This document shows, piece by piece, positions 1 to 12,800 of a DNA stretch of 64,000 nt. Each line of letters opens with the position of its first letter. The stretch's first letter is position 1. Position numbers and translations under genes: made by a program. Under the pieces are notes generated by a model. That model was not told the origin of the DNA, did no database searches, and saw nothing but the letters and a program-made list of their open reading frames with translations. Source of the DNA: Congeria kusceri (Eukaryota; Mollusca; Bivalvia; Myida; Dreissenidae); NCBI GenBank assembly GCA_027627225.1, contig JAPFQT010000040.1, forward strand, positions 124,001 through 188,000, written 5' to 3'.

Positions 1-327
1 TTCACACCTAACCCAAGCCGGTACATTTGTTTGACGGATATCACTCACAATCAACGGCGTTATAAACAAAGGCCCAGTCATGTATACTTTAAACTAAATA
101 TCACTATAGAGTGTAAATGCGCGTTTAGATATGTGAATCTTAACTAGCTGATGTTGATTTTAGTCTGTATACATTCTGCATGTATTTTTTTTGAATGTTT
201 AAATAACCTATGAAATAAAACACATTAAAGTTTATTAAATATATTTTAACTAATATTCATTGTTATTTAATTGCCGCTCAGGAGTACACAAAACTTCAGT
301 TTCAAAAAATGCGATACAACGAAAAAT
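1..327. other. A+T-rich sequence, no gene seen
   Basis: No convincing reading frame, exon or recognised repeat. The composition resembles the introns and spacers elsewhere in the window. Confidence 0.5.
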
Positions 328-376
328 GCAATACTACGAACAATTCCATATCTCCCTTGACTATTCGTAGTATCGC
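328..376. repeat. Short inverted repeat (hairpin)
   Basis: GCAATACTACGAA at 328-340 is answered by TTCGTAGTATCGC at 364-376, matching at 12 of 13 positions with a 23-base loop. A related gcgatacaacgaa sits just upstream at 311. It is likely the core of a small non-autonomous inverted-repeat element; no target duplication was identified. Confidence 0.5.
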
Positions 377-394
377 GTTTCGACTGTACATATA

Positions 395-705
395 ATGGGA
401 ACAAGGTTTCCGCAATCTGAGATAAAAATCCATTGACGACATAGATCGTGTTTTTTTGGCCCTTTTCATATTTACATTTTGATATCAGAATATCTTACAA
501 AGCAGAACAGTGCAGCTGGCTAAATGTTGTCATTTCTTCAAACATTATTGCTGATCAGTTTTATCAAATATCTCATTATGTACTATATATTTTTATTCAT
601 TACTTAATGTATATATTTTAGAATAGGGTGTTTCTATCATCTAATATCATTTATAGTACAATAAGAAACCAATATTTCCTTGACATAATCCGTTTAAAGT
701 TCAGT
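395..705 (+). repeat. Degenerate copy of the TTAA-flanked element seen at 41692-42947
   Basis: Blocks shared with the second copy, in the same order, are tggcccttttc..tttacattttga..tcagaat, then a tRNA-like cagtgcagctggctaa, then tttctatcatctaatatcattta..aataagaaaccaat, and the end ttgacataatccgtttaa. The end still resembles the intact right terminus TGACATAGTCCCTTTAA. The left end (aatggga at about 395) has lost the rest of the terminal repeat. This copy lacks the nested insertion present in the other one. Confidence 0.6.
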
Positions 706-2035
706 TCTATTAAAAAGCAATCTGAATGCATGTAGCAGCTTTTTGTACACATTCTTGTCAAAAGATGATACTGTATAGCGCAATATTTCTGCGGTGCCAA
801 ATTTTGGCGTTTTCAGAAGTGTTTTGAATTGGCCATGTCATAAATTGGTGCAATTGGCAATAGCAGCCAAAATAAAAACCATTACCAGTCAATTTTTACC
901 TAACTTTTGTTATGATAATAATGCAGAGAAAAGGTGTGATACTTGTGTAGCAGTTTCACACGTCCTGAAAGTCGGTATACACATATGTGTAATACACTTT
1001 AGAAGTAGAAGTATTTTATCTTTCATTGTAGTTTGCCACAGTTCAAACAAAATGTTATTCATAAAAGATAGTTCTTAAGTACATGTTGCTATGCATTTTT
1101 TCTCATACATCTTGTAATTGTGTTGTTGTTTTTTTGTTTTGTTTTTTAAATGTTCACCAATTCTAATATGTTCAATGGAAACATATGGGGACTGTATTTG
1201 ATTACTCTAACTTTGACCGTAATAAAGTTTTATTATAGGCAGGTTTTGTATTGGCGGTGTTTATAATTGGCGCTATCGTGGTTGACCGCCATATAGCCAA
1301 AATTAAACCCCCGCCAAAATTAGTACTTATAAGAGTACATTTTTGTATTGAATTGTATTGTCAAGAAATTATAGTGTAATTCTCAGAATCAGGTTTATAA
1401 CAGGTTTGCTATTCAGATCACTTGCAACAGCAATTCTTGATGAAGCTGCCAAACATGTGAGGCTGTTCGACATTGTAAAACATGAAAGCACTTCTATTTG
1501 CTTTATTGGCTTCAACAAGTAATAATTATTAGCACAGCCCCATGATTATTTAGAAATACAGACAGCAGTCTTGTGCAAAAAGATTTTCTTAAGTTTTTTT
1601 CAACTTGGTAGCCATGGTAACCAGAGAAATGCATCAACTAAATTTGAAAACATCTAACTGCATGCCAATTTTAAAAACTTCCACCTAGCTGTTTTTGATA
1701 TGTTTTAAATAATAATTATGAAGATGGCAACCAGCAAAGGAATAATCACAACATCACCTCTTTAAATTTTTTAGCATCTGGTTGTTTATTAAAATGACAA
1801 AATCATACTCTTTAAAACAGCCCCAAACATTGTAGTGCTAGCCACAACAAACAGAGTTTCATTATGTACCCTGTAAATCATTTTCTGTTCTCCATTGTAT
1901 TTTGATTTGAATTATACTTTCACTAGTCATAAAGCTATACTGAAGACACAGGAAGTGGGTCAAACTGACAGACACACAGACGGACAATGCAATCACTGAA
2001 CATACACAAAGTACCTTTAGGGGCACAAATCAATC
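706..2035. other. Non-coding stretch with fragments of dispersed repeats
   Basis: No supported gene. A GCCAAATTTTGGC palindrome lies near 797-809, a T-rich tract near 1122-1147, and cgcca..aaaatta fragments near 1250-1325. The 94-codon frame at 794-1078 has no protein-like features and is probably chance. Confidence 0.4.
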
Positions 2036-2697
2036 ATGGCAGGCTGAAAACTAATGGGGGCTCTATACGCTTTCGTGGCTTTGGCCTCAGCCTGGTGGGT
2101 TCTGGGTTTGAGATGTCTCGCACACATTTAAAACAACACCTGAAAACAAACCATACATGTACATAATTTCACTATTGTTGTGGCTTCACAAAAATATAGG
2201 GAAAATAAACACAGTTTCATTCTAATTTTAACATGAATGATCAACCCATTTTAAGGTTCATATTTCACCAGTTTTCGAGACCATTTCAGTAATTTTCAAC
2301 ATTAATTTACAACTTTCCTGCGAATATAAGCACCTCATACACACATGCCGTACTGCCTAACTTACAAAATACGTGCTTGCAACTGAAAAAACTTGGCGTC
2401 AATTATTTAGATTTTCCAACAAATTCCAATTTTTGTACGCCCTTTTAAAATTGGCGTTCAGTACAAAGAACCCTCATGTATGAATTTTATGTGCAAGGTG
2501 GCTCAACACATACACTGGCTTTACATGATAGGGTACATTTTCTAACTCACTAAGCATGCAATTAAAAACTCCAGCCCTGATACTTAAAACAGCCATAATG
2601 CTGCTCAGTTTCAATGTATCCCTATTTATTAGAAGTTTCTCCCTTGCCAACTCCAATTTTTGGGTAAAACTGTAAAGTGCCACCAATGCTATCTTAC

Positions 2698-4219
2698 CTT
2701 AATATTCAGCAGCCAACAACCAGCATGGTGGGCACATAACACTCGACACATTGCTGGTGGATATGTCGGTCAGGTTCTCAAATCCAAGCAGGAATGTACC
2801 TGAAGGCTGCAATGAAGCTACATGAGATGATGATATCTTACAGATCAAATGACTGCACAATAAATGAGCATGAATAAATAATTCATCAGCATTTGCATTT
2901 ATTGTTTGCACTAAATCTGGAAAGGAGAATGACAAACAACAATGACCACACCAAGTGACCTTGATCATTGCTCAGATGAGCTAAATGTTAAATAATATAA
3001 ACAAAAGGACCAGGTGTTGTTTTTCACCTGACTGTAAGCAGTGCCATACTGACAATTTGTCTCTGTGAAACACCCCATTAGTTTCAGACAAGGAGATTTT
3101 TTAGTTGTCATTAAATGGTAATTAGGCTATCTTCCTAGCCATTTCAGAGAAGATGTTTGAAGTAAATTGTTCACAACGACAGATGGACCAGGTACGCCTG
3201 ACAGTGACAGACTACAATAGCTCACCTTTGTGAACTTTTGCTCACGTAAGCTTACTAGAACCAATGTTCTTCAAAGCTGCCACCATAACAGCTAGTAATT
3301 TGGTGAGATTTATGACTAAATTGTTTCAAACTTTATTCTGTGCGGAACCTGATACATTATAAATAAATAAATCTTTTGCATAGTTTTTCTAAAGATATTT
3401 AAATGTACCTCACACTGCTGAACCTTCTGTCCAAACCCTGACAGCATTGCAATGGCAGGCCAAGAGTGAGGTCTGCTGCACTGGTTTGCTGGTAAGGACA
3501 TGCACTGAATAACACTTTTATGCAAGAAACGGTTTACAAAACCTATTTGCCTGTGCTAATGAATACTGTTCTCGATTGTTGTTGTTGTTAGTTTGACAAT
3601 AAGCCTCCCATAGGGTCTGTGCTATAAACCTGTAATAAAAAACAGGACAATATTGTGTTAAAATTAAGTACTTCAATAACTTACATTCAATATTCAACAA
3701 CAATATTCAGTTATATTCAATAACAATAACTGACAAATCAACAACATTTCTTTTTCATCGAATCGCAATCTTTTTCTAAAACTGTTAAGCTTATGAGAAA
3801 GGACACTTGAATAACTATGAAGTCATTTTTCAAAACTACCATATCATCTTTTAATTGAAGCAATTTTCAACGCAGAAGATTGAAATGTAAAAGACGCACA
3901 TTAATCATCATCATCACTATCATCATCATCATCTTTAAATGTCTTGTCTTTGTATTGTTAATCACTGTATTTGTGTGTAATGAAAAAACAATGTTACAAG
4001 TTTACATCATTCTGGGTGCCAGCATCTGGTCCAGTTATCACATCCTGAAATACCAGACCACTGCGTAGGCTGACCTAATGGTCGCTGGCCTGTGGTCACT
4101 CCGGAGGTACTGGTTGTGTTCCTCCAGATGGCCTGACCAGCACAGTATCCAGGGATGGCATGGCGTCAGAGTAGCGGGTGAGCGCCGGAAACAGGCTGGA
4201 CATTTCATCACGATGATAA
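2698..4219 (-). CDS. Possible 3' end of an unrecognised minus-strand gene (four exon-like blocks)
   Basis: Four blocks on the minus strand have consensus splice flanks: 4219-4075 (acceptor cttatcttcag, donor TTAG/gtcagc), 3629-3543 (acceptor ttttattacag), 3504-3409 (acceptor gttattcag, or 3480 with aaaccag; donor GAG/gtacat) and 2916-2698 (acceptor ctcctttccag; donor AAG/gtaaga). Read as phase-2 junctions throughout, they give one continuous open frame that stops early in the last block. It includes FIAQTLWEAYCQTN in the second block. A competing frame in the first block (4219-4096) reads YHRDEMSSLFPALTRY and ends in PVPPE then a stop, with codon choice that looks more coding. The two readings exclude each other. 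No family is recognised, no start is visible, and the whole may be a decayed gene or chance splice-like signals. Confidence 0.25.
3903..3935. repeat. (ATC)n microsatellite
   Basis: An imperfect run of atc triplets, visible directly. Confidence 0.8.
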
Positions 4220-4689
4220 CTGAAGATAAGACATCACTGAACAAAAAGTATGTACAGTCGACACCTTACCTCGAAGTTGACCAGACCAGCACAAATTTTT
4301 TTTAGCCATCCAGAAACTGTTTTCATAATCAACTGTTGCTTCCAATCCTTCAGACTAAAGAGTATTTAAACATGCAGACCATTTTGGGTGACTTAGTGAA
4401 GACTAGTTTGGCTCATTTAAAGTTTTTCTTCGCAAAAATTATGGAAGTGTACGTAACAAAAATACTATGTATATGATCAACATTATAACTTTGCTTTTGA
4501 CTAGAACTGCTTATAGTATTTCTTCCAGTCTAATCTGCAATGATGTTTTTCCACGCCCCTTGTGCTTATTAGAAATGGTAGATTCAGGCAATTATTTTCA
4601 GAGAGTTTTGAAGCCAAATTTCCTTCGTTCTCCACTAGCCAGGTCATATTATCAATTAGCAGCTTGACGCGACTTCGCTCAAAACACAC

Positions 4690-5590
4690 GATTTAAGAAA
4701 GGAACGAGGATGCCCCCAAAGCATATGTATGCCAGAGGAAGAAAACGATGCAAAAATGATGCTTCCTACAAAAAGAGTTATGGTCCTTGCTCTATGCACT
4801 TCCTCTAAACATCCTCTATCATTATATGAAGTTTCATTTGAATCCCTTCAAAACTAATGGAATAATGCTCCAAACAAGAAAATAAAACAAGAAGGCAAAG
4901 ATGGCCCTAGGTCGCTCACCTGAGTGTAAAGCATCATAATGGCTCGTAACAAAAAGATTGTTTAAGATTTCAATATAGCCATATAAGGAAAACTGTCCCG
5001 CCCCCCCGCTGCCATTATTTTTAACAAATCAAAATAATTTCCAGGAATTGTGTAGACGTTCACCCAAAGAACATGTGAAATTATTTTGAAATTTAGCCAG
5101 TGGTTTCAGACAAGATTCTTTAAAGTTTTCAGTTTAGCCATATATGGAAAACTGCACCGCCTCCTGACGACCATGTTTTTTAAAAGTAAAACATGATTTC
5201 AAGGAATTTGAAAGGGGGTCTCCCAAGGAACATTTATGTGAAATTATTTAAAAATCCAGCCAGTGGTTTCAGACAGGATGATATTTTAAGTTTTCCAGTT
5301 TTTAAGCTTTTTTGCCGGACACAGACTGACCAAAATAGCTCAACCTTGAGCACTTGGCGCTCAGGTGAGCCAAAAAAGGTCAATAACTCTGTAAATCTTG
5401 AAGAAATGTCCTCTTCACATAAAGGAATAAAACAAATGGCAATAACTGCGTAATTATTCAAGAAAGAGTTGTGGTCCTTTTGCTCTGCATTTCCTCTCAT
5501 TGTCGTATTTCATTATCTGCAGTTTCATTTGACTCCCTTCATTACACATGGAGATATGCTCCACACAAGAAAATTATACAAAGGGCATTA
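4690..5590. repeat. Dispersed bivalve-type repeat with inverted ends inside it
   Basis: Two half-similar flanks both read gttatggtcc/gttgtggtcc..tgctct..cacttcctct..gaagtttcatttga..cccttca..ggaa..atgctcca..acaag (about 4770-4885 and 5465-5580). Between them, GCTCACCTGAG near 4915 and its exact reverse complement CTCAGGTGAGC near 5361 bracket about 450 bases holding two internal copies of a gtggtttcagaca..ttttcagtttagccat block. This suggests a short element inserted in, or forming part of, a longer dispersed repeat. The small open frames in it are not coding. Confidence 0.5.
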
Positions 5591-7370
5591 ACTCGGTAAA
5601 TACTGAAGAACGACCAGGTCAGACACCTAGAGCCATCAGAAAATTCAAAACTTGTAAATTTGAGCCAAACAAAAGAAATGTATATGAATATATATTGCAA
5701 AACAATTGGTATTTAAAACAAAATTTGAGACAACAAGAATTTGCAAAAAAGCAAGTTTCCACTAATACGGATTTGACTGAAATCACTGTAATTAGCAAAT
5801 GCGGTTATGTTTCTATGCTATAGTCTCATTATAGTTAATCAGGGGTTTACTTAAGCGAGCGCCCGTTCGCCTATGCCGGGTTAAAATCGCAGCAGGAAAA
5901 TGATTTTTTTAAAGGCGATAGCCCGCCGGGCAAGTCAATTATCGTAGTGACAGCTTTCGGATATTTTCCCTTTGCGATTATTTATTTTCTTTGAGTTAAT
6001 ATTGATGTCTAACAGCTATAGCTATACGTAAAACCGGTCTTTTATTGGTCGCTTGCGTTGTATCAACCAATCAAACCGCTCAAGACAGATCTGATCATCA
6101 GAAAAAAAAACAGTTGTGAAATCAGAATTGTTTCCGTTTATAGCTTGTCATAACAAAGTCATTAGGTTTCATACATGTTTGCTGAAATAATGTAATACTG
6201 CATTGTATGATATATATATATCAAAGACATTGACTCAAAGATGGGGCAACCTTATTTCTCTGGGGGCAAGTGGATGTTCAAAGTAACTTGCTCCCTCGGC
6301 AAGTGAAAGTCACATCCTTTAATAAGTCCCTGGTTAATTCATTTAAGTCTCTCTGTAACACTTTTATCAGTGAAGTATTGTAACAGTTCAACAACGTACA
6401 ATGTCTACATGATTGTAGATTCGCAGTGGTGTAGGTGTCCACCTTCTGATCTTGTGATTGTAAGTTCAATGTAAAAATTATGAACATGTGACATCAACGC
6501 TTATATCCCATCAAACCAGAGCCCGTCCTTACCATGTTAACCACGTCCTGCGAGGACATGTTGAGGATGGCCTTTGACATGTTGAGGACCAAGGGATATG
6601 CATTATCTGGTTATGTCTTTGAGAGCGTGGAGGACATGGGCAGATTTGAGCATACACAAAGCTTGGGTAGCGGAAAAACGAGGACATAGCATGGACCGCT
6701 TTATGACGTAGTAGTGACAGTCGAAGCGCGTTTATGACATATAAATGACGCAGTATGGACTCATTAATGTAGTTCCTATGTGGGGACTTCTGGCAGTGCT
6801 TTCATCCAGTTGGTGCTACAGTTCAGTTTAAGATTTATGTATGCGTTCACGATGTTAATGAAGTAATTACTGCGCATTTCAAATGTATTTAGTGTGTCAG
6901 CACTGCATCGGTGCTGTGTCCACGTAAAATGGTACCTCTACATCAGAATTAGACTGAGAAAACGCTGATATACGATTAAGCGTTGCAACATATAGGACAA
7001 GGTTGACGTGCGTGTGGCGTATGTTTAGCATGGTGCTAGCGTGGTACTAGCAGCGTACAGTATTCTAAAACGTATCAGATAAGCAGAAGCTGCACCGTAT
7101 GAACTGATTTGACATGAAGCACGAGGAATGATGTGCATGGCAAGGTATTAGTGTTGACCACCTGGTCATGTTGAGGATCTTGTGCAAATAGTACTGACAG
7201 GCTCTGGTGTGACAGCACTATTACTTACAGATCCATATTCACCAACTGGGCTACTTACAGTTCTTCCTCCAAGCCATGACCCTGGCGTTAGGGAGAGTGC
7301 GGGGGGAGAGACAGGCAGTGCCTTCAGGAGAGGAAAGCATGGACATGTTCCTCCTCCTGCTTATCATTCA
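5591..7370. other. No gene seen; scattered short repeats
   Basis: Contains gggcaagt motifs (about 5930 and 6265, also seen near 21770) and repeated gacatgttgagga motifs (about 6557-6585 and 7167). No exon or family is recognised. Confidence 0.35.
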
Positions 7371-7750
7371 CTGTCATCCTCCTCCTCTTCATCATCTTCA
7401 TTATCATCCTCATCTGGTGCTGGAGTGCTTCATGCTGGTCCCTCTTCTTGGCCTGCAAGTAGATGGATATCCGAATAGTGTGCACACCAGCAGCAGCAAT
7501 TTCAGTAGTATACTCAGCATTTCAGTAGTATACTCAGCGAGTTCAGTAGTATACTCAGCAATTTCAGTAGTATACTCAGCGATTTCAGTAGTATACTCAG
7601 CGATTTCAGTAGTATACTCAGCGATTTCAGAAGTATACTCAGCGATTTCAGAAGTATACTCAGCGATTTTAGTAGTATACTCAGCGATTCCAGTAGAATA
7701 CTCAGCGATTTCAGTAGTTTACTCAGCAATTTCAGTAGTATACTCAGCAA
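7371..7750 (+). repeat. Triplet-rich tract followed by a 21-bp minisatellite (about 12 units)
   Basis: 7371-7420 is a tcc/atc triplet tract. From about 7498 to 7750 a 21-base unit (tttcagtagtatactcagcga with small changes) repeats about 12 times. As 21 is a multiple of three, it stays open in one frame on each strand, giving a seven-residue unit VVYSAIS inside an open frame at 7276-7881 on the plus strand and LLKSLSI on the minus strand. No flanking domain, signal peptide or homologue is recognised, so the long frame is most simply a by-product of the repeat. Confidence 0.85.
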
Positions 7751-8599
7751 TTTTTTTCACTGCTTTGGGAATGGGTACCCATCAAATCGGGAATTGTTGC
7801 AACATGAACACGTACAATTGGGAAAAATTTCAGAATTTTTTTTTATTCAGAAACAACTTAAACTGGTGTTTTATTGGTTGAATTTGGTATTTTAATGGTG
7901 TTTATCTATACACATACAAATAAGTTCATGATTATCAACTTAGAATCACAATATGCCATATTTTTTGGATTATTTCCGGGACTCTGCCCGCAAATTTCCA
8001 GGATTTTTTCTGATTTTCCTGGACATTTACGTGTGTATATTATTTGTCCAGATGTACATATTATTTATATTCCACAATGTACTTTTGTTTAATGGTTACA
8101 TTTTATAAGAACGCGATAAAAATATTCATTAAAATGCTTAAGATTGCAAAGTTATTGCACTATGAAAGTTTAATACAAAAAGTAAAGATTTCAAAGTTCT
8201 TTCACTACAGTTTTTATTCCCAATTGACATGTCTATATTTAGCAAATCACATGGTCTCTACACGCACGCTTTTCTTGCGTGGAACATGAAGTTGTTAGTG
8301 CCTTCACACATTTAGTGCTCTTTTCTAGTATAGCACGGGTTTTACATGACATACACAGACTATCAAAAAATTGTGTTTACAACACTTGAACAGTAAAATT
8401 GGATAGGCATTTTGGATATACAAAAAATTATATGCGAATTCAAAGTAAAATTTGTTCGATGTTCTACTTTTGAAACAAATAATTATTTTACCCGAAATTT
8501 GAAAGAAAGTAATTAAAACCTATTACGTACTTAGGAGGTAAATTAAATGAGGATATTGTGAAACGAAACGAGTGAGTAAATTGCTCGTACTTATGGTCG
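7751..8599. other. No gene seen
   Basis: A+T-rich sequence without a supported exon or recognised repeat. Confidence 0.35.
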
Positions 8600-9010
8600 G
8601 GATTATAGATACTCTTTCGTTATCAACTGACGCATGTGTGTATAAATGTGTATTATGCAGATTGGTCCATTGTTCACGTCATGGGCAAACTGAAGTAACG
8701 CTGCATTTTAATTGGTTAATATGGATTTTTATGTGGGAATGAAGCTCTGCCAAGCTCCACCTGTGGGGCCGAGCTACTCTGATACACGTTGCAGCTTAAG
8801 AATGCAGTATAGGTGCTCTTTTGTTATCAACTGATGCACCCATATACCTACTGATGTGTGTATAAATGAGTATTATGCCGATTGATTGATTTACGTCGAT
8901 TAGTAGGATTGGCAAACCAAAGTAACGCTGCGTCTTAATTAGTTAATATAGTTTTTCTGTGGGGATGAAGCTCCTCTTTCAGGGCAGAGGTACTCGCAAG
9001 TGTGACAACT
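8600..9010 (+). repeat. Tandem duplication, about 204-bp offset
   Basis: Two diverged copies share tatcaactga (8621 and 8825), tgtgtataaatg..gtattatgc..gattg, gcaaac..aagtaacgctgc, taattggttaatat/taattagttaatat and tgtggg.atgaagctc. The second copy has a short extra segment after tatcaactga. No function is visible. Confidence 0.6.
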
Positions 9011-11035
9011 GCCGTTAATTGCTATTTTATGACACGTTGGCTTATCGGATATGCATTGCCTTGGCAACAAATGGTTTGTCAAAAAATCAACTAATATAGT
9101 TATACACGGTTTCTAATAATTTTCGGAACATCTGAACAAATTCCGGGACAGCACTGCATTTCTGAGACAATCCCAAATGATCCAGGACATATGGCATCTA
9201 TGATCAACTGCATTCATTAAACATAATATAACATATACATATATTGATTGGTTGTAGAGACAGAAACCTTTGTGTGGGAGCATAAACACCAGCAACAACT
9301 GAATATACAACTTGAACCTGAGCTTGTGTTGTTGTTATTGCCAAGCTATTATACCACACTTTCGCTTTGAACAGCCTTGCTGTTGGACTAGCAACGTCAT
9401 AAAAGTGTCTACCTCTCACGTTGTAGGTTCAATGCAATCCCCCACATATGTTCGGTATCTAGTTATCTCGGCACCTGGTAACGTCAGCCCCGTATTCAAG
9501 TGTCAATTCGGCATAAAAGTTTGGCCACTTCGGCATTCACAGTTAGTTACTTCGGCGCTGGTAAATTAACACATCTGATGTTCTATCAGTTTGCAAATAA
9601 TTAGCACATTTTGACTACTTAAAGATAGGCGTGAAATTAAAATCAAAGGTATGTTAAAAGTGATGTTCCATCCGTTTGCCACAATCATGTATCTATAAAT
9701 AAAATTATAAAGAACCAATTAATTAACTCATACTGATGTTTGAAATTTAGGCAAGAGCGTTTACATTAATTGAAGATAAAAATGATATAAAAGGTTGAAA
9801 ACTGCATTTGTTTTCATTTGAAAACTGCATTTCTTTTCATGCTCGCAATGGCAGATGATAATTGTATAAGTCGTAATGTGCAATTATGGCACGTGTTCAT
9901 TTCTGTTCACCAAGTATACGATGTCTCATATTAAAAATGCTGCTTTTAGTTTCACTTATATTTGAATAGTAGGGTTGTTTTGTTTTCAAATATAATTTTA
10001 ATAATCTTATTTGTAAATGAGAAGTGGCATTGTATTCTTTACAAACAGGGTCTGCTTTGAAATAAAAGGTATTAATTTCATTTATGTTGTTTAAACATGT
10101 AATTCTTTTGTATATTTGTTGACATCGTAGCGTTAGTGCAGATGATAAATAAATGTTAAAGCCATTGAATATAAATTTAAGATTACTGAGATAAAAATTC
10201 ATAAATATCTTTGTACACTAATTCCTTACTTTAATGAAAGAAGAAATCTGCATATTAATGCGAATTTGTGTATTTAAACTTGCTGACAAGTTGACAATAC
10301 ATATGATTAAAAAAGTATATTTTAGTTCCACCAAATTTTTATTGTTCATCCTATATATAACTATGCAATCATTCAAGTTCGGATGATAATATAATAACTC
10401 AAGTAGTTTAACTTTTGCTTCAATAATTTATAAATAAATGTGCCGTAATTAAAACATACCAATATATTCGGTTGTGACCCCCATGTGCAATTGCAGTTTG
10501 GGCCATTGTTTCATATTAGCGAATTGCGTGGTGCATGTCTCTTTATCAATTAACACCAGGCGTTATAAGGTGATGTGGCGTAGCAACAAAACATGCGTAT
10601 TGTGTCAGAATACTTTTCGACATTGACACACACTTAACATTGGTGAAACAAATTTTTATTAGTTCATTTTTTTTTTTTCGTTGTAAGAAACTGTCATTAA
10701 TGACCCTTATTACCTATGTGCAGGTTGTTACGTTGAGTTCTTATTTTTCAGCTTTTCCAAATCAAAATATCCGCCATTGCTACAACAACAACAGTGTTGG
10801 GTCAGGACGGCCCAATTCCATTTCGGCCCAAGTCGTTGATATGAAACAAATGCAAGAATTTGATCTTTTTATAAAAAGCAAATTAGCATACTAATTATAC
10901 ATAGCATGATACATCACGAGTCTTGTATATACAAACATGTGTCCATCATGTGTGATTGAGAAGTAAACTGGTGGCATTCTATCGACTGGAGACCAGGTCC
11001 CAATTGACTACTGTGTTAATTGGTAGGCATATGGA
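9011..11035. other. No gene seen
   Basis: Open frames here (for example 9312-9569 plus and 9897-10202 minus) have no recognisable domains, no splice context and A+T-driven composition. Confidence 0.35.
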
Positions 11036-12010
11036 ATCTCGGACATAATCCCCCCCCCACCCCGGACAAAGTCCCCCACCCCTTTAAACACATATATTTC
11101 AATTATATAGCCATTATAAAAGTACCTATATTTAAGAACATTTTATTATATGCTTTTCAGTGAAATATCGAATTTTATTGGTGAAATAAAGTAGTATATT
11201 TTCACTGTTGGAGCACTGAAAATATAAGATTTTAAATTTTCACTGAAGTAAAAATATAGAATAAAACGGACTATTTTTCCATACCTAGCATCGATTTACA
11301 AGTAGTGGTTTACAACCCTTGGCACATTTATATACATGTACAGTAGGTACATGCATGTGTTTACATATAACACATTATACAATTGGACAAAATTTTAATT
11401 TTGCGATAACGACTCACAAAATATGGCACTTGATTTCACCATACTAACGAGTAACAGTTTTGGAATCATTGTTGACGTCATTTTTATGACGTCAGAATAC
11501 ACGAATTTGTGACGTTTAAGCTTATCTCGCGCAATGTTATTTATTTATTGTCCAAAAGCATAAAATAAAAAGAAAATTTGTTGATTTTGGTATAGATCGT
11601 ATTTCATTTCACGAGTGTTCATAGAAAATGATATTTTCACGAGTAGCGCAGCCACGAGTCAAAGTCCGCTCCATATAACACGTACTTTTTTAATCACGAG
11701 GAAAAGTCCCCTCCATATAACAAGTACTTTTTATAACAAGTACATTCAGAAATAAAGTGCCACTTATTTATCTGATGGTAAAATAATAATATATATCAAT
11801 CATCAGATTTACATCTATACGCTTGTCATTGGTTTTGATTCGAAATGGAGCAAACATATTTATATTAAAACCGGTTCTTTATGCAAACAATTTAACTATT
11901 ATAAATTTTGATTGGGAGGGATTATGTTCGGCTTGTAAAATCAACGGGAGGGTTTTTGTCCGGGTACTTAAAAAGGCGGGATATGTCCGGGAGGGATTTT
12001 GTCCGGATAC
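11036..12010. mobile_element. Candidate non-autonomous element with repeated inverted ends
   Basis: The left end carries CGGACATAATCCCC then CCGGACAAAGTCCCCC (11039-11076). The right end carries GGCGGGATATGTCCGG then GAGGGATTTTGTCCGG (about 11975-12006), which are near reverse complements in mirrored order. The interior has paired tccgctccatataacA/Caagtacttttt blocks (about 11667 and 11710) and two perfect TGACGTCA palindromes. No transposase frame is present. Target duplications were not resolved, so the limits are approximate. Confidence 0.4.
11473..11494. promoter_or_regulatory. Two CRE-like palindromes
   Basis: TGACGTCA occurs exactly at 11473-11480 and 11487-11494. CREB/ATF-family factors bind this sequence in animals. 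There is no nearby gene, so function is doubtful. Confidence 0.25.
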
Positions 12011-12488
12011 TTTATCTACCATGCATCTGAGGTTTAAGGCGTGGCAAAAAATATCGGTGTGATTACTAGTAGGTCCAAATACCAGTTTAATAAGACGTAA
12101 TAAATGAATTTTAGATAGTAAGTTTATTTGTGCAAGAAACATACACCACAATATTACAAACTTATTATAAGTATAAAATAAGAAAAAATACATTAAAATA
12201 AATGTTAAAAAATGAAAAATAATAGCGAACAAATAAGTATAGCAGTATGTTGTGATTTAGCAGTTAACCCCCCCCCCCTCCCCCAATATGCAGGTGTGAT
12301 GGAAATAAAATATATTTCTACAAAATGTAATCTTTAATCTACATATTTTAACAACTCCTTCACACAACGTACTAGTACTTTTTATAACAAGTACAGTTAG
12401 AAAATCTTCATTTATTTTGTTATTATTTGTCTAAAGATATTTAAATAATTCCAAACAAATGCGTTCCTATATATAATCAATGTTTAAT

Positions 12489-12800
12489 CACCCGCCGCGA
12501 AGCGGAGGGGGGTTATAGGAATGCCCTTCGTCCGACCGTCCGTCCGTCTGTCCGTAACATGTTCGTGTCCGCTCCATATCTCCTATACCCTTTGAAGGAT
12601 TTTCATGAAACATGACTCAAATAATTAGGTAATTGAGACGATGTGCAGAAGGCATGAGTCACTTACGCCGGCTCAAGGTCAAGGTGACACTTGAATGTCA
12701 AATATTCGAGCCTCCATTTCGCGTCCGCTCTATATCTCCTATGTCTTTTGAAGGATTTTCATGAAACTTGGCTCAAATGTTTAGGTCATTAAGACCATTT
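12489..12800 (+). repeat. Hairpin-headed dispersed repeat
   Basis: It begins with a hairpin (CCGCCGC-gaa-GCGGAGG, about 12491-12509), then a gtccgtccgtctgtccg tract. Two diverged copies follow of tccgctc.atatctcctat..tttgaaggattttcatgaaac (about 12569 and 12725), separated by a ctcaaggtcaaggtgacactt block. Similar architecture recurs at 24.2, 27.5, 42.0, 43.2, 44.1, 46.6 and 56.7 kb. Confidence 0.6.

Noticed and set aside
3409..3504. Third copy of exon-like segment A (minus strand, catTGCcA-like stretch)
   Set aside because: Similarity to 58973-59028 is limited to about 20 bases and the order of neighbouring segments differs, so homology is not supported.
9897..10202. 101-codon minus-strand frame
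   Set aside because: A+T-driven composition, no domains, no splice or promoter context.
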